From Bacteroidales bacterium (GTDB taxonomy: Bacteria; Bacteroidota; Bacteroidia; Bacteroidales; UBA4417), in NCBI GenBank assembly GCA_016707785.1, contig JADJGZ010000027.1, positions 1 to 55,004 on the forward strand: a stretch of DNA of 55,004 nucleotides. The letters are read 5' to 3'. The notes beneath the pieces are model-generated. The model did no database searches. It was not told the origin of the DNA and saw nothing but the letters and a program-made list of their open reading frames with translations. Each line of letters begins with the position of its first letter. Position 1 is the first letter of the stretch. The translations under genes and the position numbers were made by a program. Below are positions 34,708-42,084 of the stretch, piece after piece.

Positions 34708-35802
34708 TATTTAAACCCACAGAAGCATGTAACTCATCCTGCATTTATTGTGATGTAGTTACCCGAAAAGCTCCCAAAACCATGAAAACGGATTTGCTGG
34801 AGCTGATCTTCGTTCGCATGGATGAGTATCTTAAACAGGAGATAAATGAACGGATTACGCTGATCTGGCATGGAGGAGAACCTTTGCTGCTTGGAGCCGA
34901 TTACTTCAGGAAAGCCATCGGATTCCAGCAAAAATACTGTGCAGAAACATCGGATCGGATCGAACATGCCATTCAATCAAACCTGACACTGCTCAACCAG
35001 GAATTCGTGGATATATTCCGGTCGATGGGGATTAACCAGATAGGCACAAGTTTTGAACCTATTGCCAATATTCGTGGTCCCGGTGTGAAACGTGACTCTG
35101 AATGGTATAACCGGAAGTTCATGCAGGGATTAACCTGCTGGCAAAGAATAATATGGGTTGGGGATTTATTTATGTGGTAACGCGCAAATCCCTGGAAAAC
35201 CCTCTCAAACTCTTTCATTACCTCACTAATTTTAAGATGAGTGGTGGATTTAATATGAACCCGGTCTTGATTTATGGTGAAGATAAGGATGATATAGCCA
35301 TTACTCCTCTTGAGTATGCTGATTTTCTTGGGGCTATTTTCCTTATTGGTGGGAGCATCGAAGCCGTTTCCCGGATGTAAATCCATTTAAATCCATTCTT
35401 TCCAATTATGATGAGCAAGGACGGAATCTTTCACTGGGATGTGTGGACTCGGGGAATTGTGCTTATTCACATGTTTATATCGGTCCTGAAGGGGAAACCT
35501 CTCAATGTGGAAGAGCCGGTGATTGGGAAATCAACAGTTATGGAAATATAAAGGATCGTCCGCTGTTAGATATATTCAAAGATCCACAACGGGAAGAGTT
35601 TATCAATCGCACTGCTTATCTTAAAGATGCAGATTGCAAAGGCTGCCGTTTCTGGGAATTATGCCATGGCGGTTGTCCTTTGGATGCTTACCATAAACAC
35701 AGGGAATTTATGCACAAGACAATGTGGTGTGAAGCCAAGGAAGTGTTCCTTGAAAAATACTTTGAACCTGTCACAGGGATGAAATTCAATATGGAGGCAT
35801 AA
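34695..35802 (+). CDS. Radical SAM/SPASM peptide-modifying enzyme 2 (two frameshifts)
   Basis: About 370 residues when repaired. FKPTEACNSSCIYCD carries CxxxCxxC and LIWHGGEPLLLGADYF the GGEP motif. The frame breaks at a GGG run (35126-35128), where one added G gives MQGINLLAKNNMGWGFIYVV, and again at a TTTT run (35337-35340), where one added T gives AIFPYWWEHRSRFPDVNPF. The last part, from about 35341 to the stop at 35802, has a full SPASM set: LGCVDSGNC, ETSQCG and CKGCRFWELCHGGC (CxxCx5CxxxC). All iron-binding cysteines are present, which argues for a working enzyme and against decay. It is followed 6 bases later by the glycosyltransferase gene. Confidence 0.85.
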
Positions 35803-35808
35803 AAGGAG

Positions 35809-36721
35809 ATGAAAAATATGAAAGAAGAAGTCAGTCAGCCGATGCATGAATCACCTCAGGAAGAACAGGGGGCATCCAGCCTCAATATTGAGAATTGGAT
35901 CAATCCGGTAGGTGGGTTAGGAGATACTTTGATGCTGTCAGGTGTTTTAAAGCTGGTCCATGAAAAGGACCCGGCCAAACGGTTTAACCTGGCACGCAGG
36001 ACACGTTATGCAAGTATATTATCAGGGCATCCGGCTATTGATACTGTAGGGCATCCACCTAAGAATGCCCATGTTTTACCGACCGATTATTGGGCAAAGG
36101 AAACATTGGGTCCAGGCAATCAGCGGGCATTCCAGGTATTGGCAAGAATGTTTGGATTACAGACACCTGTTGAGGAAAAGCTCTATTTACCCATTGAGCC
36201 TGAAGATGATCCTATCCTGTATAAGTTCATTCCGTGGAAAGAGAAGAATGTGCTCATCTCACCCAGCTCAGAATCCCCAGGAAAATGATGCACCCAATGG
36301 CATGGCATATCATTACTGAACAACTATCGGCCCGGGGGTCAATGTGATGCAATCCGGACTTATTAATGAGTTGAGGATAAAGGGAGCCTATTCACTTTTA
36401 GGGATAACTTCCCCGCGACAATTGATCGCACTGATCCGTAAATGTGACCTTGTGATCACTTCAGATAATTTTGTAATGCATGCGGCCCACCTGGCAGCAG
36501 TTCCAACGGTTGCTCTGTGGGGGCCAACCAATCACCTGGTATATGGTTACGAAGAACAAACCCATTTACAGGCATCCCTGGATCATTGCCATTTAAAAGA
36601 TGAATGCCTCGGAGTTGGGTTTGCCCAAAATTATCCAACCCCATGCCCATTGATGGAAAATCATTGCATCAATCGGATCCCGGTGGAAGAGATCATGTAT
36701 GCAGCCATACAAAAACTATAA
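35809..36721 (+). CDS. GT9-type (heptosyltransferase-like) glycosyltransferase (two frameshifts)
   Basis: About 304 residues when repaired. The N-terminal NPVGGLGDTLMLSGVLKLV and the C-terminal RKCDLVITSDNFVMHAAHLA, VPTVALWGPTN are the two signature regions of family 9 glycosyltransferases. Adding one C at CCCC (36275-36278) and one G at GGGGG (36334-36338) restores ESPRKMMHPMAWHIITEQLS and ARGVNVMQSGLINEL. AAAGGAG touches ATG 35809, so ATG 35818 (MKEEVSQP) may be the true start. GT9 enzymes usually build lipopolysaccharide core, but related heptosyltransferases glycosylate serines of autotransporters. Next to a Ser/Tyr-rich protein gene, a peptide substrate is plausible. Confidence 0.78.
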
Positions 36722-36731
36722 TCCTGAATTT

Positions 36732-36750
36732 TTCCGGGGAGTACCCGGAA
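36732..36750 (+). promoter_or_regulatory. Hairpin between the glycosyltransferase and the Tyr/Ser-rich gene
   Basis: TTCCGGG-GAGTA-CCCGGAA, a perfect seven-pair stem starting 11 bases after the stop codon. There is no T-run, so it is not a standard terminator. It could protect or process the downstream message and set a higher level of the substrate protein. Confidence 0.45.
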
Positions 36751-36791
36751 GTGAAAATATTTATTAAATTAACGCCAAAAACTGAATCATC

Positions 36792-37436
36792 ATGCCAGCA
36801 TCCGACGAAACGAAAGATCCTAAAGCTGATAAGTTACAGGAACAACCTCTCCAGGAAGAGGGAAACCGTAAGATGGCCCGCCGTGAAGCCCTAAAACGGG
36901 GAGCAAAAAAACTCTTTGGCCTGGTAGGAGTGGCTGCCGGAATGTCGGCACTTAAAGGAGCTATTGAACCTGCCCGTGCAGCAGCGCGTGACCTGGAATA
37001 TTACTACAGTTATTATACCAGCTATTATTACAGTTATTATTATAGCTACTACGCTAATTATAACAGCGTTTATTACAGCTATTACAGCTACTATTACAGT
37101 TATTACAGCAATTACTACAGCTATTACAGTTATTACTACAGTTATTACAGCTATTATTCCAGCTACTATAGTAATTATTACAGCTATTATAGCAACTACA
37201 GCTCATATTATACCAGTTACTCGAGCTATTACACCAGCTATTACAATAGCCTTGGATATAACAGCAATTACAATTCCTATTACGGTGATTACTCCAGTTA
37301 CAGTAGCTATAACAGTTATTATAACAATTACTCCAGCTACAGTGATTACACCAGTTATTCGAGTTATAACAGCTATAATTCCTATAACAGCTATACGGAT
37401 TACTCGAGTTTCTCAAAATATTCCAGCATTTCTTAA
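36792..37436 (+). CDS. Tyr/Ser-rich repeat protein with Tat-like leader; candidate substrate of the cassette
   Basis: A 214-residue protein. Residues 1-27 are polar and acidic. Residues 28-66 read like a Tat signal: ARREALKRGAKK, hydrophobic LFGLVGVAAGMSALKGAI, then EPARAAAR with an Ala-type cleavage site. Residues 67-214 are almost only Tyr (67), Ser (47), Asn and Thr, in runs such as YYSYYSYYYSYYSNYYSYY, with few other residues. Tyr spacing is dense at first and opens to NSYNSYNSY-like units later. A second start at ATG 36873 (MARREAL), preceded by GAAGAGGG, would place the Tat motif at the N-terminus. It follows two radical SAM/SPASM genes and a GT9 gene, much as His-Xaa-Ser repeat proteins sit beside their radical SAM pair. 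No known family was recognised. Confidence 0.8.
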   Translation: MPASDETKDPKADKLQEQPLQEEGNRKMARREALKRGAKKLFGLVGVAAGMSALKGAIEPARAAARDLEYYYSYYTSYYYSYYYSYYANYNSVYYSYYSYYYSYYSNYYSYYSYYYSYYSYYSSYYSNYYSYYSNYSSYYTSYSSYYTSYYNSLGYNSNYNSYYGDYSSYSSYNSYYNNYSSYSDYTSYSSYNSYNSYNSYTDYSSFSKYSSIS

Positions 37437-37616
37437 CTTATATGTGTCACAGAATAAGGGTATAAATTCACTGGAGCTTATCAACCTTACAACTCACCAA
37501 AGGAATCATTATGCCTGGTCAGAGGGAGTAACACCAGTCTGATATCAAACAGGAAATACCTGGAAGCAATCACCAATACATTTAAAATTAGCAATGAATT
37601 AATAATTTCCAAGCAG

Positions 37617-38930
37617 ATGAAAAAAAGCAAAATAGCCGGCCGATTTTTATTAGTGTTCACATTTTTGTTGCTGCTTTTTTCTGTCGGGGCACAAGAAGTA
37701 CCCGGCCCTTCAAAGAATTCTTCAGGGAAATGGGGATATACCAGTAAGGCTGGAACCGTGGTCATCAGTTATCTCTATGATGATGCCCGGACCTTCAGCA
37801 ATGATCTGGCTGCTGTTAAGAAAGCAGGCCTTTGGGGATATATTTCGGTTGACGGGACTGTGGTGGTGGAACCTAAATATGAAGATGCCTGGTATTTTAC
37901 CAATGGTTTAGCTGCTGTGAAAAGTTATGACAAATGGGGCTATATCAATAAAAAGGGGGAGGTGATGATCCCCATCGAATATGAGGATGCCGCTGAATTT
38001 GTCAATAGCCTGGCATGGGTGAAAAAAGATGGACTCATCGGTTATATCAATACCAGTGGTGAAACTGTGATTCCTTTCCAGTATAAAGCAGCTGTTTCTT
38101 TCAGTAAAAGTTATGCACTTGCTTACTATGAAACAGGCTGGGGAGTCATTGATAATAAGGGAACTCCGATGGCCGGGACAGCCACATTTGTTTTTGATGA
38201 CGCCCGCCCCTTTGAAGATGACATGGCTCCAGTATATTCCAAGTCGGCAGGGAAATGGGGACTGGTGGGCACCGATGGTAAACTGAAGGTTGATTTCGAG
38301 TTTTCCTCGCCAACTATTGACAAAACGACCTCTGCTTTTACATGGGCTTATGCAGCTGCTTCCTATAATAATAGTGACAAGATCAATCTTGCTAAGCAGA
38401 TCAGGCTCGGTACCGTCGGAATCGGGGTCAGGTATAATACGTATGATCAGTACCATGACCGGGTTCGCTTTTCGGCCATGGTTTATGATAATCCGGATTC
38501 CACCCTGGTGTATAATGGAAGTGAATATTCCCTGATGTTTAAGTTTATGAACAAACGGGATATCTCAAGAGGGTATAAAGGCTATGGATTTGCCGGTCAG
38601 TATTATGGTTTTGAACTTCGCTATGCCGATCTGCAATGTAATCCGATATATTCTGAAGTATATGATGAGAACTATATGCTGGTGGCTCAAACCAATATTT
38701 CACCTATTATTAAACGCTACGATGCGGCCATGTTAATTGGTTATTCAAGTAGCAGGAAACTCTTTTTCTGGGATATCGGTATGAGTATTGGGGTGGGTTA
38801 TAAAGACCATGATTTCGGCGATTACGGAAAGACAGGTTACACCTACTCCGATGAAAGACTTACTGAAGGCTGGACAAAGGTTTACCTTGTTAATCGGTAT
38901 TACTTAAGGTTTGGGATTAACTTGTTCTAA
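37617..38930 (+). CDS. WG-repeat protein with C-terminal beta-barrel-like region
   Basis: A 437-residue exported protein (signal to about residue 26, LLLLFSVGAQ). Residues 35-230 hold at least five WG repeats, e.g. KWGYTSKAGTVVISYLYDDA, LWGYISVDGTVVVEPKYEDA and KWGYINKKGEVMIPIEYEDA. The C-terminal 200 residues alternate aromatic and polar residues (VGIGVRYNTYDQY, YGFELRYADL, FFWDIGMSIGVGY) and end YLRFGINLF. The terminal Phe is typical of outer-membrane barrels. It follows the Tyr/Ser-rich gene in the same direction by 180 bases and ends at a strong hairpin, so it may be the last gene of the cassette or an independent envelope gene. Confidence 0.8.
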   Translation: MKKSKIAGRFLLVFTFLLLLFSVGAQEVPGPSKNSSGKWGYTSKAGTVVISYLYDDARTFSNDLAAVKKAGLWGYISVDGTVVVEPKYEDAWYFTNGLAAVKSYDKWGYINKKGEVMIPIEYEDAAEFVNSLAWVKKDGLIGYINTSGETVIPFQYKAAVSFSKSYALAYYETGWGVIDNKGTPMAGTATFVFDDARPFEDDMAPVYSKSAGKWGLVGTDGKLKVDFEFSSPTIDKTTSAFTWAYAAASYNNSDKINLAKQIRLGTVGIGVRYNTYDQYHDRVRFSAMVYDNPDSTLVYNGSEYSLMFKFMNKRDISRGYKGYGFAGQYYGFELRYADLQCNPIYSEVYDENYMLVAQTNISPIIKRYDAAMLIGYSSSRKLFFWDIGMSIGVGYKDHDFGDYGKTGYTYSDERLTEGWTKVYLVNRYYLRFGINLF

Positions 38931-38944
38931 GTTCAGGCTATTTG

Positions 38945-38976
38945 CTTAAAGGCATTTATATGTGAATGCCTTTAAG
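38945..38976. terminator. Bidirectional hairpin terminator
   Basis: CTTAAAGGCATT and AATGCCTTTAAG are perfect twelve-base arms with an eight-base loop. It lies 14 bases after the WG-repeat gene stop and between convergent genes, so it can serve both directions. T-runs are short on both sides. Confidence 0.65.
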
Positions 38977-39011
38977 GGTAGTCTCTTATTCGTTAAAGGA
39001 CCTGATTTGTT

Positions 39012-40549
39012 TTACGGGTTCGATTTTACAAATTTTACCGTTTTCGATTTTAATGAAGTTGTCACGCTGAGCAGGTAAGTTCCGGGGGGCAATGCTGAAA
39101 CATCAATCTGTTGCTGGCTGAGAACCCTTTTTGTATCAATTGTCCATAAAAATTATAGATAGAATATTCAATTGACGAATCAAGTTTCTCATCAGCAAAA
39201 CTGACATTTAGAAAAGCTGTGGATGGATTTGGAGATACTGAAATAATTGAATTCTTAGCGTCTGTTTCTTCCATTCCGACTGATGCATTTTCAAGACGCA
39301 ATAAAGCAAAATCAGTGAGTCCACCCGAAATGTTTGTTGATTGACCACCAAGCAGTAGTTTACCATCAGTTTGTATTGCCATGTCAAAAATTGAGCTTTG
39401 ATCAGAGCCCATTACAACAGTCATTTTCCCATCCGAATTGAAACTGTTATCTAAGCTGCCTTCACTATTGTATTTTGCAACAGCGAAGTGAAATAAGCCG
39501 CCGTTTCCATCTTCATATCCCCTGCCACCCAGAAATAGACTGCCATTGTTATCCATAGCCATTGCGAAGGCTTTATCCTGGAAGTTATCGAAATCAGTAA
39601 AAGTGTAGCCGTTTGTTCCGAAAGTATTATCAAGTGTGCCATTGGTGTTGTATCTCATGACAAGGAAATCTCCTGCAGTATAACCTCCAATGACTATTTT
39701 ACCATTTGTCAGCAACAGGACTTCTTCAGCAGAATCATCAGCAATGCCACTAATCGTCATTGTTGTTTTTCCAGAAGTTCCGAAAGTATTGTCCAGGGCG
39801 CCATCTTCCAGCATGCGTAGCATTGCAACAGAACTGTTTCCATTGCTGTTTTTAGCTGCTCCCACTATGATTATTTTGCCGTCAGTCTGTCGGATGGCAT
39901 TCCTTCCAAAGTCATTGTAATTGTTAAAGTTGATAATTGTTTTGCCATTATCACCAAATGAAGGGTCAATGCTTCCATCAATATTAAAGCGGGCTGCGGC
40001 AAAATCGAAATTTGCGGAGTTGTAGGCTTCACCGATGGCTATAATTTTTCCATCTGGTTGTTGAATTATTTTATGAAATGATGAGCCATTCCCAGCCCCA
40101 AATGATAAGGTGAGCTTCCCATCTTCACTGAAATCAGTATCATATTCGCCATTAGGCAATAATCGGGCTAATGCTGCATTGCCATTGGATGAGCCGGCCA
40201 GAAGAAGATTATTGTCTGATTGCAGCAACACGGAATTGCAATATTCATAAGCAGAGCCAAAATCTATTTGCTTTTTGCCGGTAGAGTTAAATGATAAGTC
40301 AGGTGACCCATTAGTATTGTGTTTAGTAATTAAAATAGCCAAAGATGAATTAGAGTTTTCACCCACGGAAATTATTTTTCCATCAGGTAAAAGGACCATT
40401 GCATGGAAATAGGAAGAAAAATTTCCAAATGAGGTGTAAACTTTACCGTTGTTGCCAAAGGTATTGTCGGGCACCTGGGCTACAGGGGTTTTATGGAATA
40501 GGATTGATATGGTCAATAAGAATAGTGATATGATTTGATTGGTCTTCAT
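39012..40549 (-). CDS. Delta-60 repeat protein with T9SS sorting tail (frameshifted at C-terminus)
   Basis: A secreted propeller-like protein of about 512 residues. From ATG 40549 it has a signal peptide MKTNQIISLFLLTISILF. A longer frame reaches 40606 but adds 19 unlikely residues. Repeats of about 55 residues such as DGKIISVGENSNSSLAI, NGSPDLSFNSTGK and DGALDNTFGTSGKTT are delta-60 repeats. The sorting domain starts SVSPNPSTAFLNVSF. As printed the frame ends at 39062 with CSA. Adding one base to the T5 run at 39128-39132 gives QKRVLSQQQIDVSALPPGTY and a normal T9SS end SLKSKTVKFVKSNP with stop at 39012. Confidence 0.85.
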
Positions 40550-40922
40550 TGGAGTTTTTATTAATGAATGATAGGTTGAAATGGTGATGTACAGATGAAC
40601 CAGCAAGAATTAACTATTTATGAATTTAAGAAGAATGTCAATCGCAGGCTTTACGACGATAAGACTCAAAATATCAAAAAGACATTGCCTTGCTTTCAGC
40701 ATAGTTATGATGAATAACAACTTAGTGAATGGTAAGTTCATTCAAATTCCCTCCTGTTCAATAACACGTTAAGCAATAATCACAAAAACGAAAAAACCAC
40801 CTCTGTTATGGGTGGTTTTGCACTTTTTTAATTGGACCATTTTAACCTGGAAACATTACTCTTTCAGGGCTTGTTGAGAATAATCATCCTTTTTTCTGAT
40901 CAACTATTTACCCTTTTATCTC
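40550..40922. other. Intergenic region
   Basis: About 370 bases between the delta-60 gene start and the VOC gene end. It holds the VOC terminator at 40793-40819 and presumably the promoter of the delta-60 gene, though no exact TAnnTTTG was found. No coding or RNA gene recognised. Confidence 0.5.
40793..40819 (-). terminator. Rho-independent terminator after the VOC gene
   Basis: AAAACCACC and GGTGGTTTT are perfect nine-base arms with a nine-base loop. On the minus strand the stem is followed by TTCGTTTTTGTG, giving a U-rich end. It lies about 100 bases past the VOC stop codon. Confidence 0.75.
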
Positions 40923-41330
40923 TTAAGCACTCTGTTCAGCATGGATGGGCTCTATCAGGTCCCATAGGTTCCCATACAAATCTTCAAAAACTGCAACCTT
41001 GCCATAAATTTCCACAGAAGGCTGCCTTATAATCTTCACTTTTTTATCTAAGAGGTTAAGGTAATCCCGATCGAGGTTATCGGTATGGAGAAACAGGAAT
41101 ACCCTGCCACCCGTTTGATTGCCAATACTATCCATTTGTCTGCTATTGGCAGCTTTGGCAAGTAACAGGTTGCAGCCTTTACTGCCTGGCGGAGCTATCA
41201 CCACCCATCTTTTCGTCTCGCTTAGCACAGTATCTTCAACCAGTGTGAAATGGAGTTTCGTGGTATAAAAGTCGATGGCTTCGTCATAGTCCTTAACTAC
41301 AAGGGCAATGGCTGCTATATTTTGATGCAT
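40923..41330 (-). CDS. VOC family (glyoxalase/dioxygenase fold) protein
   Basis: A 135-residue protein with the vicinal-oxygen-chelate fold: AAIALVVKDYDEAIDFYTTKL at the start, KRWVVIAPPGSKGCNLLLA in the middle and AVFEDLYGNLWDLIEP at the end, where the metal-binding Glu normally sits. It resembles small glyoxalase/bleomycin-resistance-like proteins, and the substrate cannot be inferred. It lies 31 bases behind the O-methyltransferase gene on the same strand and has its own terminator, so the two likely form one transcript. Confidence 0.9.
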   Translation of the reverse strand: MHQNIAAIALVVKDYDEAIDFYTTKLHFTLVEDTVLSETKRWVVIAPPGSKGCNLLLAKAANSRQMDSIGNQTGGRVFLFLHTDNLDRDYLNLLDKKVKIIRQPSVEIYGKVAVFEDLYGNLWDLIEPIHAEQSA

Positions 41331-41361
41331 AATGTGTTTATAAGGATAATAGTATTTGTTT

Positions 41362-42021
41362 CTATCTTTTCCTGATCAAGGTCAATCCATCGCGGACAGG
41401 CAGCAATAAGCAATCAAGTTCATCTGCCGAAGCAACAAAGGCATTAAAAGCCATAATACCAGCGGTTTCCCTGTCTTTTTCGGCATTTTCTTCAATTACC
41501 CTCCCGTACCATAGAGTGTTATCAGCCAATATCCAACCCCCGGGGCTCATTTTATCCAGGACCAACTCAAGGTAATGGAGGTAGTTTTCCTTGTCAGCAT
41601 CTATAAATACCAGGTCAAAAGGGCCGGGAATCCCGGGAATAATGGATAATGCATCTCCTGTATGCTGGATGATGCTTTCACTAACACCAGCCTCTTTGAA
41701 GTATCTGCCTGCAAATTCAACCATTTCAGGGTTAATCTCTATGGTATGAAGTTTACCTCCATCTCTTAACCCATCAACCAGGCAAAGTGCCGAATAGCCA
41801 GTGAATGTCCCGATTTCAAGGATGCATACGGGTTGTATCATTCGACTGATAAATCTGAGAAGTCCACCCTGTATTGGGCCGGATAGCATTTGAGGCATAT
41901 GGCTACGAAGATGGGTCTCACGCCGGAGTTGCACCAGTAATGCAGGCTCAGGACTGGAGTTATTTTCCGCATAGGCCTCCAATAAGGGCGAAATAAAGAG
42001 GGAGTCTGGAGAATTCTTCAT
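41362..42021 (-). CDS. Class I SAM-dependent O-methyltransferase (COMT-like)
   Basis: A 219-residue cation-dependent O-methyltransferase of the catechol/caffeoyl-CoA type. Motifs: ILEIGTFTGYSALCL for SAM binding, LHTIEINPEMVEFAGRYFKEAG, LVFIDADKENYLHYLELV with the metal-binding Asp and Asn region, and GGWILADNTLWYGRV. Length matches the family. No signal peptide, so it is cytoplasmic. It is first in a probable two-gene transcript with the VOC gene. Bacterial members often methylate small catechols, but the target here is unknown. Confidence 0.93.
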   Translation of the reverse strand: MKNSPDSLFISPLLEAYAENNSSPEPALLVQLRRETHLRSHMPQMLSGPIQGGLLRFISRMIQPVCILEIGTFTGYSALCLVDGLRDGGKLHTIEINPEMVEFAGRYFKEAGVSESIIQHTGDALSIIPGIPGPFDLVFIDADKENYLHYLELVLDKMSPGGWILADNTLWYGRVIEENAEKDRETAGIMAFNAFVASADELDCLLLPVRDGLTLIRKR

Positions 42022-42084
42022 GCCGCAAATTTCGGTGAAATCATCGAAATTTTGGATAAAAGAATAAAAAGTTGAATGATGAAA

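Noticed and set aside
35126..36338. Programmed -1 frameshifting in the radical SAM and glycosyltransferase genes
   Set aside because: No slippery heptamer of the X XXY YYZ type with a downstream structure was seen at the break sites, and the same kind of loss occurs in unrelated genes.
37054..37416. Minus-strand Cys/Asn/Ser-rich open frame of 120 codons, resembling a small cysteine-rich peptide
   Set aside because: It is the complement of the TAT/TAC-AGC repeats of the Tyr/Ser-rich gene, so its composition is forced by that DNA. No start context or family resemblance.
36964..37542. Plus-strand Ile/Thr-rich open frame of 192 codons
   Set aside because: Shifted reading of the same repeats. 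The Tyr frame has a sensible leader and ends soon after the repeat, while this one has neither.
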